Assembly (NCBI GenBank): GCA_028875185.1
Contig: JAPPFH010000142.1
Coordinates: forward strand, 1-64,000
Direction of reading: 5' to 3'
From: Chloroflexota bacterium
GTDB lineage: Bacteria > Chloroflexota > Anaerolineae > Aggregatilineales > Phototrophicaceae
Length of the DNA stretch: 64,000 nucleotides
Part shown: positions 19,749 through 28,025 of the stretch, in pieces
Numbering within the stretch: position 1 is the first letter of the stretch
Layout of the letters: each line of letters opens with the position of its first letter
Made by a program: the position numbers and the translations under genes
Notes under the pieces: model-generated
Told to the model about the DNA's origin: nothing
What the model saw: only the letters and a program-made list of their open reading frames with translations
The model's database searches: none

Positions 19749-19777
19749 TTGTAGGGTCTGCGCCACAATGCTAAAAT
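19749..19777 (+). promoter_or_regulatory. Candidate promoter for trpS
   Basis: TTGTAG (19749-19754) and TAAAAT (19772-19777) are separated by 17 bases, 40 bases before the trpS ATG. No T-box-like leader fits in this space. Confidence 0.5.
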
Positions 19778-19817
19778 CCTCGCGTCGCACTTCATATTTC
19801 ACAATGCGGAAGGTGTT

Positions 19818-20837
19818 ATGGCTGCTGTAAACGGCAAAAAGCCGCGTGTGCTGTCTGGCATTCAGCCGTCGGGCAATCTGACCATCGGCAACTACCTCGG
19901 CGCCTTGAAGCAATGGGTGGAGGTGCAGCACGATTACGACTGCTTCTATTGCGTGGTCGATTTACATGCGATTACGACGGCGCAAGATCCGGCAGAATTG
20001 CGGCGGAAAACCCGCGAAAGCGCCGCCATGTACATCGCTGCGGGCCTCGACCCCGAGGTATCCACCATTTTCGTCCAGTCGCACTTGCCAGCCCATTCGG
20101 AGTTAGCCTGGATGCTCACTTGTATGGCGCCGCTGGGCTGGCTCCACCGCATGACGCAATTCAAAGACAAATCCGCCAAGCAAGCGCAGGAATCCATCGG
20201 CGCGGGTCTGCTTAATTATCCCAGTTTGATGGCGGCCGACATCTTGCTATATCACGCCGATTTAGTGCCGGTTGGCGATGACCAGAACCAGCATCTCGAA
20301 TTCACCCGCGATCTGGCGCAGCGATTCAACCATCTCTACGGCGAGACCTTTACCTTGCCATCGGTGATGAATCCCCAAGCGGGCGCGCGCGTGATGGGCT
20401 TGGACAACCCGACAGCCAAGATGTCCAAGAGCGAAGCAGCGGAAAACCATGCCGTGTTTCTCTTGGACAGCCTGCCCGCGGCGCGCAAGAAAATTATGCG
20501 CGCGGTAACCGATTCGCATCGCGAGATCCGCTTCAGTAAGGACCGGGAACGCGCCGGTGTGAACAATCTGCTGACCATTTATCAGGCGATCACCAGCGAA
20601 ACGAGCGAAGCAATCGAAAGCCATTTCGCCGACAAAGGCTACGGCGATCTCAAGCGGGCGGTCGCCGAATGCGTCATTGAGACGCTCGAACCGCTGCAAG
20701 CGCGCTACAACGAACTGATGAATGAAGCCGGTTACCTGGATTCGGTGCTAAAAGTTGGGCGGGAAAAAGCAGGCGAGATCGCCGAAGCGACGCTCAAATT
20801 GGCGCAAGAACGCATGGGATTTCTGGCGCCGTCTTGA
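19818..20837 (+). CDS. trpS: Tryptophanyl-tRNA synthetase
   Basis: A 339-residue class I aminoacyl-tRNA synthetase of normal length. The HIGH-like motif is in IQPSGNLTIGNYLGAL (the Trp-specific TIGN form) and the KMSKS motif in NPTAKMSKSEAAENH. Other Trp-specific stretches include HLPAHSELAWMLTC and PVGDDQNQHLEFTRD. It charges tRNA-Trp in the cytoplasm. The ATG has GGAAGG at about eight bases. The stop codon overlaps the -35 box of the tRNA-Glu promoter. Confidence 0.97.
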   Translation: MAAVNGKKPRVLSGIQPSGNLTIGNYLGALKQWVEVQHDYDCFYCVVDLHAITTAQDPAELRRKTRESAAMYIAAGLDPEVSTIFVQSHLPAHSELAWMLTCMAPLGWLHRMTQFKDKSAKQAQESIGAGLLNYPSLMAADILLYHADLVPVGDDQNQHLEFTRDLAQRFNHLYGETFTLPSVMNPQAGARVMGLDNPTAKMSKSEAAENHAVFLLDSLPAARKKIMRAVTDSHREIRFSKDRERAGVNNLLTIYQAITSETSEAIESHFADKGYGDLKRAVAECVIETLEPLQARYNELMNEAGYLDSVLKVGREKAGEIAEATLKLAQERMGFLAPS

Positions 20838-20862
20838 CCTGCGCGCCAAGTTTTACTAGAAT
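20834..20862 (+). promoter_or_regulatory. Sigma-70-type promoter for tRNA-Glu
   Basis: TTGACC (20834-20839) and TAGAAT (20857-20862) are separated by 17 bases. The -10 ends nine bases before the tRNA. The -35 box includes the trpS stop codon. Confidence 0.7.
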
Positions 20863-20871
20863 CACTGATAA

Positions 20872-20944
20872 GCCCCATTCGTCTAGCGGCCTAGGACGTG
20901 GCCCTCTCAAGGCCAAAACAGGAGTTCGAGTCTCCTATGGGGCA
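20872..20944 (+). tRNA. tRNA-Glu (anticodon CUC)
   Basis: Acceptor GCCCCAT pairs with ATGGGGC, discriminator A. Anticodon stem TGGCC/GGCCA encloses loop CTCTCAA, giving anticodon CTC. The T-arm AGGAG-TTCGAGT-CTCCT is intact. CCA is not encoded. Confidence 0.95.
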
Positions 20945-20948
20945 CTCA

Positions 20949-20979
20949 AACCTCGAATGGCAATCGTTCGAGGTTTTTT
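20949..20979 (+). terminator. Terminator after tRNA-Glu
   Basis: A perfect nine-pair stem (AACCTCGAA with TTCGAGGTT) around a nine-base loop is followed by a T-run. It begins five bases after the tRNA. Confidence 0.85.
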
Positions 20980-21017
20980 CTTTGTATCGCGCGCGTTCAC
21001 GAACTGGAGGGAAACAC

Positions 21018-21422
21018 ATGCCGTCTGAATTTTCAATTGCTACCGAGCGCAAGACTCAGGCTGTCAACATCACGGCAAGCTGCCAATCGTTGATTGGCGA
21101 GACCCGGAGTGGAATCGCCTGCTTCAACATAATGCATACCACCGCAGCGCTCATTATTTGTGAAGACGAGCCGGATCTAAAAGACGATATCGTTCGTATG
21201 GCGGAGCGCTGGCTCGCCGATCTGCGTCCTTTTCGGCATGGACGCTACGGCGCGCCCAACGCCGAAGCCCATCTCACTAGCGCCTTCGCCGGCACTGCGC
21301 TCACGATTCCAATCGTCGCGGGCAAATTGCTCCTTGGCGCCTGGCAGTGTATACTTCTCTTGGAGTTAGACGGACCGCGGCAGCGCAAGGTGGTTTGCAC
21401 GATAATCGAATCTCAAGATTGA
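21018..21422 (+). CDS. YjbQ family protein (secondary thiamine-phosphate-synthase type)
   Basis: 134 residues from the ATG at 21018, chosen because GGAGGG lies seven bases upstream and the product starts like the family; the open frame runs further upstream through the tRNA. YjbQ/UPF0047 signatures are HTTAALIICEDEP, the conserved NAEAHLTSAFAGTALTIPI region and LLGAWQCILLLELDGPRQRK. Some members show weak thiamine phosphate synthase activity in vitro; the cellular role is unsettled. It is followed by the PhyH gene after 16 bases, so the two may be co-transcribed. Confidence 0.88.
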   Translation: MPSEFSIATERKTQAVNITASCQSLIGETRSGIACFNIMHTTAALIICEDEPDLKDDIVRMAERWLADLRPFRHGRYGAPNAEAHLTSAFAGTALTIPIVAGKLLLGAWQCILLLELDGPRQRKVVCTIIESQD

Positions 21423-21438
21423 ATTAGAGGGCATAGAA

Positions 21439-22398
21439 ATGTTGACGCGCGATCAAATTGAGCAGTTTCACGAAGACGGTTATTTGGCGGTCGATCGCCT
21501 GCTTGATTATGAACTGGATATTGAACCTGTCATTAATGAATACCAGCAGTTGCTCGACGATTTGTGTGAGCAGTGGGTGGCCGAAGGGCGCCTTGAACAA
21601 ACTTTTAGCGAACTTCCATTTGAAAAGCGTCTGGTCGAGGTTTATCGCGCTGGCTGCGAATACTATCAGGCTTTCGACATCGCGCTGCCAAATGGCAATA
21701 TCCGCGCCGATACGCCGATTCATCTGGGTCCGGCCGTCTTTGATTTGCTGCGCAGCCCACGCTTGCTGTCCGCGGTGGAGTCGCTGATCGGCGGAGAAAT
21801 CTACAGCAATCCGATACAGCATGTGCGCATCAAGCCGCCGGCGAGCGTGGTCAATCCAGAAGACGCGCACAGCGCCCTGATAAGCGCGACGCATTGGCAT
21901 CAGGACAATGGCGTCGCGCTGCCAGAAGCCGATGAGACGAAGATGTTAACTTGCTGGGTCGCGGTTAGCGAGGCGACGCCAGAGAACGGCTGCTTGCAAG
22001 TGGCGCCCAAGAGCCACCGCGAAGGCATCGCTTTGCACTGCACGATCGACAATCAGCTGGGGATACCCGACAATTTCATCGAGCAGGAACAAGCCCGCCC
22101 GATACCACTGAATCCCGGCGGCGTTCTTTTCTTTCATCCAATGTGCAAACACGGTTCCCTCGACAACAACAGCGACGCCTTTCGCTGGAGCTTTGACCTG
22201 CGCTACAACCCAATCGGCCAAGCTACCGGTCGACCGCATTTTCCCGGCTTCATCGCGCAAAGCCGGGCAAACCCGGAGAGCGAGCTCGCCGATCATCGCG
22301 AGTGGGCAAAACTGTGGCTTGAAGCCCGCTCCAATTTGGCTGAGGTCACAGAGATCAAGCACAACCGCTGGAACAAAGATGATCCGCTTTGCGCGTAA
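21439..22398 (+). CDS. Phytanoyl-CoA dioxygenase (PhyH) family protein
   Basis: A 319-residue Fe(II)/2-oxoglutarate-dependent dioxygenase. The iron ligands are the HxD of THWHQDNGVALPEAD and the distal His in FFHPMCKHGSLDNNS. The Arg of FRWSFDLRYNP would bind 2-oxoglutarate. The N-terminal DQIEQFHEDGYLAVDRLL is typical of the family. It hydroxylates a small-molecule substrate that cannot be deduced. Such genes are often numerous in Chloroflexota and marine bacteria. AGAGGG before the ATG serves as a modest ribosome binding site. Confidence 0.88.
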   Translation: MLTRDQIEQFHEDGYLAVDRLLDYELDIEPVINEYQQLLDDLCEQWVAEGRLEQTFSELPFEKRLVEVYRAGCEYYQAFDIALPNGNIRADTPIHLGPAVFDLLRSPRLLSAVESLIGGEIYSNPIQHVRIKPPASVVNPEDAHSALISATHWHQDNGVALPEADETKMLTCWVAVSEATPENGCLQVAPKSHREGIALHCTIDNQLGIPDNFIEQEQARPIPLNPGGVLFFHPMCKHGSLDNNSDAFRWSFDLRYNPIGQATGRPHFPGFIAQSRANPESELADHREWAKLWLEARSNLAEVTEIKHNRWNKDDPLCA

Positions 22399-22542
22399 AG
22401 CATGAGCGGGACTTAATTTAACCCTATAGAAACTGATGTATAACGAGTAAACGAGTGTCGACTGCGCTAATTTGTTGCTGTTGTTGATCAACACTGCTCT
22501 TCATAATCTCTTGATGTCAGTTATCGCGTGTATAGCGGAAAT

Positions 22543-23151
22543 ATGGCTGAGGGCTATCAAGTGCCGGCGGAAGTAATCCGCACGGAAATCAATATCAAGA
22601 AATCGCGCTTCGTTACGACCGCGCTTTTGGCAGCCACAGTTACGGACGCCCGCGAGCGCATCGCCGACCTGCGGGCGCAAACGCCTCGCGCCAATCATCA
22701 TGTGTACGCGTTCCGCATCGGCTTTGGCAATTCGATCACCGAAGGCATGAGCGACGATGGCGAGCCGAGCGGCACGGCCGGTCCACCAACTCTGGCGGTC
22801 GTCCGCGGTTCCGGCATCGGTGATATTTTGCTGGTGACAGCGCGCTATTTCGGTGGATCCAAGCTCGGTACTGGCGGGCTGGTACGCGCCTATACCGCCT
22901 CGGCGCAAATGGCTATTGCGGAATTGAAGACCGAACTCAAGGTGGAGAAAAGGACGCTCGGCATGGACATGCCCTACTCGTTCTATGACCTCGTCCAGCG
23001 CCTAATTGCCGCCCACCAAGGTACGATAGTAGATGAAGTCTTTGCTGAAGAGATTCTCGTTATTGCCAACTTCGTCGAATCGGATGCCGCCCGCTTCGCA
23101 ATTGAACTTCGTGAACGGAGCGCGGGCCGAGTATCGCCCGTAAGCCTCTAA
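22543..23151 (+). CDS. YigZ/IMPACT family protein
   Basis: 202 residues from the ATG at 22543 (MAEGYQVPAEV). A GTG at 22528 would add five residues and has no better ribosome binding site. The N-terminal UPF0029 domain has the family motifs KKSRFVTTALLAATV, ANHHVYAFRIG, SDDGEPSGTAGPPTL and ARYFGGSKLGTGGLVRAY. The C-terminal DUF1949 part begins near residue 135. YigZ proteins resemble eukaryotic IMPACT and have a fold related to elongation-factor domains; their role is not settled. Confidence 0.92.
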   Translation: MAEGYQVPAEVIRTEINIKKSRFVTTALLAATVTDARERIADLRAQTPRANHHVYAFRIGFGNSITEGMSDDGEPSGTAGPPTLAVVRGSGIGDILLVTARYFGGSKLGTGGLVRAYTASAQMAIAELKTELKVEKRTLGMDMPYSFYDLVQRLIAAHQGTIVDEVFAEEILVIANFVESDAARFAIELRERSAGRVSPVSL

Positions 23152-23156
23152 TCAGA

Positions 23157-25169
23157 TTACTCAGCCATCTTTTGCGCGATCAAGCGCCGCACTTGCCAAA
23201 TCGCTCGGTGCGAGGGCGCAATCGTCTCCGCCAGCGCCAGGTATTGGCGCGCGTCCTCATACTGGTCGTTCTCGATCAGATAAGCGGCCAGCTGCGCCAG
23301 GAGATATACATCGTTGGGAAAGCGCTCCAAAGCTGAGTTTATTCGTGATACCGCCTCGTCGCGCTCTTTCCTCGCCCATAAGATCCGCGCTATGCCCAGG
23401 TCAATCTGAGGATCTGGACCCGCCCGCTCTTCCGCTTCGCGCAACACTTCCAAAGCGCTTTCATCGTCTCTCCAGCTTCCATAACAGGATGACAGCAACA
23501 GATGCAGGTCAATAAGCCTGGGCGCGAGTTCAATCGCACCCTCCAACACTTCGACTTGGTCTTCCCCCACTGGACGATTCGCGCTTAGCGCAACCTTTAT
23601 CTCCGCAAATTGCACATCGAATGACGGCAACGATGCCCGAAGCCCAACTCGCTGCAGTTCCAATTCGAGGTTGTCGTCAATCTCGGCGAGCGAAGCGCGG
23701 CAGGCCGCGACATATTCGGCCGAAAGCGCGCTATCGGAATCAGCCAATGCCAATTGCGCCAAATAAACATAAGCGTAGGGATTTGAATCCAGATGATTTT
23801 CCAAAACGCCGTAGCCGCGCTCATAATCGTCCAGCTCGATTAGTCGATCCACGACCTCGCCGCAATAGACGCCATCTTCATCTCTATGAAGCAATCGCTC
23901 AAAGGCAATCCAGACCTCATCGTCGACCGCGTCAATCATATACAGAAGCGCCAGCTGCAACGCGCCTGTGTCCTCGCGTCTTGCGTCAATGTAAAGTTTC
24001 AGCGCGTTAGCGATTTCAACGGTGATGTGATCTTCTTCGTCATATTCGTCCGGGTCTAAAAGCAGCACATCATCCACATCCCAGCTGTTCACCTCGGCCG
24101 CCATGAGAAGCTGCGCATATTGCCAGTACAAGGACGGATGCCGCAGTCCGCTTTCAAGCGCGCGCTGCGCCACATCAACTGCGTAGTCGACGCGCCCGGA
24201 ATCAAGCTGGATGTCTATCAGCGCGCACCATACAGACGCGGGCGCTTGAGCGGTTGCCCGTGGTTGCAAGAAGGCGCTGGCTTGCGCTGCCTGCCCCAAA
24301 CTTGACAGGCCCAGGGCGGCGGCCGCCGCGCCCGGCGCAGCATGATTCGCGTCGCTGAAAGCCGCGCCAAGCAGCGGGAGCACATGCTCGCCTATGTCGC
24401 CGATGCCCGGCTGCATCACCTGCTTCGCCATCATTCCCAAGACCCAGTAGGCAAACTCGCAAGGATTCTTGTTGGCCCAATCAACCCCTTCGCGAAACTG
24501 ATCCTGCACTTCCGCTCGCTTCCATTCGACATCCCAAAAATACAAGTAAACATCTAGATTCCAGCCAAATACAGCTTCGAGCAGCCGCTCAAGTTCCACG
24601 GCGCTCGCATCAAAGGCATCATAATCGATGATGGACCTGGTGTTTACCTCGCCCGACAGCGCATCGTACATATCGGCCGCAATCACTGGGAGCGCTGACA
24701 GCAGACCAGCCAGCGAATCGAATCTGTAGGACAGGCGCTCGCTTTCGGAATCGCTGCTTGAAAGGCTATCGTCAATGTCGATCCGCAGCTCGCAGCGATG
24801 CGCCGCCAGGCATAACTCGCCTTGCGCAATGACATTATCCGCCAAGCCATCCAGCGTCCAATCCGCTGCGGAAAACTGATAATCGGAGGCCGATATCTCG
24901 GCGTTGTCTCCGGCGCCATCAATCTTTGCGAAGCAGCGATAGACGCGCGTATCTTGATACTGCTCCAGCAGGTAACCGAGGCAGGCAGCCACTCCCAGAG
25001 CGCATTCCGGATTTTCGGCGCAGATGAACGGATATATGCTTATGCGGTATTTTTCGTCCGCCTGTATCGTCTGCGCGAGACCGGCGGCGCTTCCAAAGAT
25101 TGACGTCGGCGCGCCCTCATCAGTGGGCTGTTGGCCCAGCGCCCTCATTCGTTCAGCGGCATCTTGCAT
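23157..25169 (-). CDS. Large tetratricopeptide-repeat protein, function unknown
   Basis: 670 residues from the ATG at 25169, preceded by GGAG at eight bases; the TTG at 25187 adds six residues. There is no signal peptide, so it is probably cytoplasmic. Residues 30-260 form an acidic globular part without a recognised family and rich in Asp and Ser. From about 270 on, helical pairs resembling TPRs recur (AAAALGLSSLGQAAQASAFL, EVLREAEERAGPDPQIDLG, RINSALERFPNDVYLLAQLA, ARQYLALAETIAPSHRAIW). Likely a protein-protein scaffold. The overall acidity is striking, and no partner is evident from the neighbours. Confidence 0.75.
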   Translation of the reverse strand: MQDAAERMRALGQQPTDEGAPTSIFGSAAGLAQTIQADEKYRISIYPFICAENPECALGVAACLGYLLEQYQDTRVYRCFAKIDGAGDNAEISASDYQFSAADWTLDGLADNVIAQGELCLAAHRCELRIDIDDSLSSSDSESERLSYRFDSLAGLLSALPVIAADMYDALSGEVNTRSIIDYDAFDASAVELERLLEAVFGWNLDVYLYFWDVEWKRAEVQDQFREGVDWANKNPCEFAYWVLGMMAKQVMQPGIGDIGEHVLPLLGAAFSDANHAAPGAAAAALGLSSLGQAAQASAFLQPRATAQAPASVWCALIDIQLDSGRVDYAVDVAQRALESGLRHPSLYWQYAQLLMAAEVNSWDVDDVLLLDPDEYDEEDHITVEIANALKLYIDARREDTGALQLALLYMIDAVDDEVWIAFERLLHRDEDGVYCGEVVDRLIELDDYERGYGVLENHLDSNPYAYVYLAQLALADSDSALSAEYVAACRASLAEIDDNLELELQRVGLRASLPSFDVQFAEIKVALSANRPVGEDQVEVLEGAIELAPRLIDLHLLLSSCYGSWRDDESALEVLREAEERAGPDPQIDLGIARILWARKERDEAVSRINSALERFPNDVYLLAQLAAYLIENDQYEDARQYLALAETIAPSHRAIWQVRRLIAQKMAE

Positions 25170-25185
25170 CTGCGGCGCTCCAATC

Positions 25186-25212
25186 AAAACACCCTGCCTA
25201 AGGGACAGGGCG
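25186..25212 (-). terminator. Terminator after the SH3b gene
   Basis: On the minus strand a seven-pair stem (CGCCCTG with CAGGGTG, one G-T pair) is followed by TTTTG. It lies 40 bases after the SH3b stop and just before the TPR gene start. Confidence 0.6.
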
Positions 25213-25252
25213 CCTTGTATAGCTGTCTTCGCGGGTAGATGGAATTGTTCGG

Positions 25253-26371
25253 CTAGCTAACCACTCGCACCTGGCTGAAGTCGCCGCGGAAAACGGTATA
25301 GTGATTGTTCAGCCAGCCCTGACCGAAACTGCCCTCCACTTGATACCAGCCACGGCCGCCGGAAAGCCCGAGAACCTTCAGCACCGTGCCGCCCGGCACG
25401 GTCGCGACGATGCCATAACCCACCCCCGGACCGCTGCGGATGTTGAGAAACGCTGTGTTCACAACTGCCCGAGGCGTAGGACCGGAGAGTTGCCCGCCCT
25501 CTCGCGGGGTGGTCGCTGCGGTCCGCCTTAGGCTGGAGATATTGCCGCGGCCAACCGCGTGAGTCGAGTTGACCCAGCCGCTGCCGGCTGAAGTATCAAC
25601 CTGATACCACACACCGCCATCGTCAATCGCCGTGACAATTAGCTTGGTACCGCCTTTGACAACGGTGAGCACAGTGTGGCCCACGCCTGGACCTGTCCTG
25701 ACGTTGAGGAAGGACGTATTGATGACGAGATGTGGCGTTCCCGGCGCCAAATCTGTAGCGCCTGTAGCCAGATCCGTGGGCAATCCCGGTCTCGGCTGTC
25801 TGGGAACATTGACATAGCTGCCGCGCGTAACCGCGAAGCTCGAATTGACCCAGCCGCTGCCGGCCGCCGTTTCCACTTGATACCAAACCCCGCCACCGTC
25901 TATCTGCGTGACCAGCAGTTCGGTGCCGCCTTTGACGGTCGCGAGGATAGTATGCCCGGCGCCAGGACCCGTCCTGACGTTGAGATAAGAGGTATTCACA
26001 ACCAAATGCGGCGCGCCCGCCGGGATCGCTGTTCCGCTGGTCAGGTTGAGCGGTGTGTATTGGTTTCGAACGCCAGAGAAATCGCCGCGGTCGATCGTAT
26101 AAATCGAGTTGACCCAGCCGGGACCGGCCGGGCTGGAAACTTCAATCCAATCGCTGCCGACGCGGAGCGACAGCACGGGGAGCACGGTCCCGCCAGAGAC
26201 TGCTGTGACAATATCGTGCCCCGCTCCCGGTCCGCTTCGCACATTTAGCCGGTATGTGTTCACTACCAAATGCGGCGTATTTTGCGCGACGGCGACCAAC
26301 TGCCCAAGCGTAAACAATGCCACCACAACCATCGACAAGAGCAGTATGCGATATTTTTTGCGATTCGCCAT
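25253..26371 (-). CDS. Secreted protein with four SH3b domains
   Basis: 372 residues from the ATG at 26371, which has GGGAGA five bases upstream and opens a signal peptide (MANRKKYRILLLSMVVVALF to about residue 32). The open frame to 26455 has no such site. Four bacterial SH3 (SH3_3) domains follow, each starting with a variant of PHLVVNTSYLNVRTGPGAGH and ending in GSGWVNS or similar. Linkers are Pro/Thr/Gly-rich. SH3b domains usually bind peptidoglycan or wall peptides, so this is probably an exported wall-binding protein without a catalytic domain. Similar domains occur in the 27.1 kb gene nearby. Confidence 0.85.
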   Translation of the reverse strand: MANRKKYRILLLSMVVVALFTLGQLVAVAQNTPHLVVNTYRLNVRSGPGAGHDIVTAVSGGTVLPVLSLRVGSDWIEVSSPAGPGWVNSIYTIDRGDFSGVRNQYTPLNLTSGTAIPAGAPHLVVNTSYLNVRTGPGAGHTILATVKGGTELLVTQIDGGGVWYQVETAAGSGWVNSSFAVTRGSYVNVPRQPRPGLPTDLATGATDLAPGTPHLVINTSFLNVRTGPGVGHTVLTVVKGGTKLIVTAIDDGGVWYQVDTSAGSGWVNSTHAVGRGNISSLRRTAATTPREGGQLSGPTPRAVVNTAFLNIRSGPGVGYGIVATVPGGTVLKVLGLSGGRGWYQVEGSFGQGWLNNHYTVFRGDFSQVRVVS

Positions 26372-26426
26372 AATCGTCTCCCGTAAAGAGCTATCAGCGT
26401 ATTCAGTGTCTGCTAACACGAAGGTT

Positions 26427-26455
26427 AGTATAGTGTTCGCTAAAATAACGAGCAA
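26427..26455 (-). promoter_or_regulatory. Candidate promoter for the SH3b gene
   Basis: On the minus strand TTGCTC (26450-26455) and TATACT (26427-26432) are separated by 17 bases, giving a leader of roughly 50 bases to the ATG at 26371. Confidence 0.5.
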
Positions 26456-26649
26456 ACGAAATCACTGGTAATTTCAGGCAATTTGGCCTATAGACCGCGC
26501 GTTCGCTCACAATATGGACGCTGTGTCCAGCACGCGTCGGATCAAAGCATGCGCGGCGCGCTTCGATGCGCGGCGCAATGCCAACGCGGTTCCGGCGCAA
26601 GCGACGATGCATCGCGAACAGACTTGGAGCCACATGATTGCGCGAAAAA

Positions 26650-26678
26650 TTGACAGGCTGGTTTTCATGTGCTAAGAT
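26650..26678 (+). promoter_or_regulatory. Promoter for the IscA-like gene
   Basis: Consensus TTGACA (26650-26655) and TAAGAT (26673-26678) are separated by 17 bases, 33 bases before the ATG at 26712. Bases 26456-26649 between this and the opposing promoter show no gene. Confidence 0.65.
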
Positions 26679-26711
26679 TGCGGCAGATCGCAAAAGGCGA
26701 AGGGGTTGGAC

Positions 26712-27137
26712 ATGGCATTGGCGGAACAGCAAGCAATTGGCGCGGTAAGCAACGGCGCTGTATTGGATGTCACACCAAGCGCAGTATCCATCATCAAGAG
26801 TTTGCTTGAACAGCGCGAGATTCCCGATCATGCGCTGCGCGTTTTCGTTACCGGCGGCGGCTGTTCCGGTTTGCAATACGGCATGGCGTTTCAAGAAGCG
26901 CCCGAATCCGGTGATACTGTTGTCAATTGTGACGACGTGCGGCTGCTGGTTGATCCAACGAGCATGATGTATCTCCAGGGAGCGACCATTGATTATGTCG
27001 ATAGCTTGATCGGCGGCGGTTTCCGTATCGATAATCCCAATGCGGTCTCCAGCTGCGGCTGTGGTCACTCGTTTAAGGGCTCGGAAGAAGATGCCGCCGC
27101 ACAAAGCCAAGGTTGCGGAACCTGCGGCAGCTATTGA
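26712..27137 (+). CDS. IscA/HesB-type iron-sulfur cluster carrier
   Basis: 141 residues from the ATG at 26712, with AAGGGG seven bases upstream; the in-frame TTG at 26706 is unlikely. The A-type carrier motif is FVTGGGCSGLQYGMAFQE, with the first conserved Cys, and the C-terminal pair is in SSCGCGHSF. The family normally has three Cys, which are present. An extra C-terminal tail of about 20 residues ends in a second Cys cluster (QGCGTCGSY). It probably accepts or delivers [Fe-S] clusters to target proteins. No other Fe-S assembly genes are adjacent. Resembles ErpA/SufA types. Confidence 0.93.
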   Translation: MALAEQQAIGAVSNGAVLDVTPSAVSIIKSLLEQREIPDHALRVFVTGGGCSGLQYGMAFQEAPESGDTVVNCDDVRLLVDPTSMMYLQGATIDYVDSLIGGGFRIDNPNAVSSCGCGHSFKGSEEDAAAQSQGCGTCGSY

Positions 27138-27143
27138 CGATTC

Positions 27144-27878
27144 CTATCCCCGAAACGCGCTAATCAGCAGACCTATGGCGCCCAAGCCAGCCAGCGCCAG
27201 GATTGCAACAAGAGGCGGCAGATTGAGCGGCGGCGGTTGAGCCGCTTCAACGGCTTCCAATTGATGCGCAAAGGGAGGCTGAGTTGCCGGTGGCGTATAA
27301 GTGGGCAGCGCCGTGGCGTCTACCACTTCTACAGCGCTTGCGGCTTCAGCTTCGACCGTTGCGATCTCGATAGTTCGAGGGTTTGCGCCGGCGTCATCTG
27401 TATCCTGTCCGCCGGATAATGCGAATCCGCCTGGCGGTTCAACAGCGTTAAGCGTATCGATCACCTCAATCAGAGACCTGTCGCCTTCGATGGTCACAAG
27501 ATCGCCGTACACCCAGGCGCGCCCATTGGGAGACAACTCAAATCCAAGCTCGTACCAGCGATAGTAGTTGCGCAACACCGGGTAGAGCGTTCCGTGAGCA
27601 ATGGCGCCTAGCAAATCACTCTCGATATCAGGCAGTACGCGTACGTTTACATTGCCTGCGGATTGCAGCGCCTGCAAACGAGCGGCTGGCTGCGGAGTCG
27701 GCGTAAGACTGGGCGTGATGGTCGGCGCCAGCACTTGGGCGCTTTCGGGTGTGCGGGTCACAAGATTGGCGCGCACCGGCGTCGCATCGTCAGCGCCCTG
27801 AGCAACGATGTGCAGGTTAAGCGAAAGCGAGACCGAGACGCAAATGTGCATCCAGATTAACATCAAGATTGACCGCAC
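27144..27878 (-). CDS. SH3b-domain protein with C-terminal membrane anchor
   Basis: A 244-residue protein with an N-terminal signal sequence (about 1-26). A Thr/Pro linker leads to a bacterial SH3-like domain (about 70-130, AGNVNVRVLPDIESDLLGAI to GRAWVYGDLVTIEG). A second Pro/Thr/Ala-rich linker is followed by a C-terminal membrane segment (PPLVAILALAGLGAIGLLIS). A small external domain tethered at both ends of the chain is unusual. It may sense or bind wall material. Its stop is six bases from the IscA-like gene's stop (convergent). Confidence 0.75.
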   Translation of the reverse strand: MRSILMLIWMHICVSVSLSLNLHIVAQGADDATPVRANLVTRTPESAQVLAPTITPSLTPTPQPAARLQALQSAGNVNVRVLPDIESDLLGAIAHGTLYPVLRNYYRWYELGFELSPNGRAWVYGDLVTIEGDRSLIEVIDTLNAVEPPGGFALSGGQDTDDAGANPRTIEIATVEAEAASAVEVVDATALPTYTPPATQPPFAHQLEAVEAAQPPPLNLPPLVAILALAGLGAIGLLISAFRG

Positions 27879-28025
27879 TAAGAATAAGCTCTCCGGAGTA
27901 ATCTAAAACGTTTTCGGCCTAAGACTTATCTCGTCCAGGCGCAGTGGCTGCGCGCCCTATTCTGCCAAGGACATCTCGTCAATCTGGGCTCGGCGAACGC
28001 CGATCTCGCTAGCATCGCGACCTGG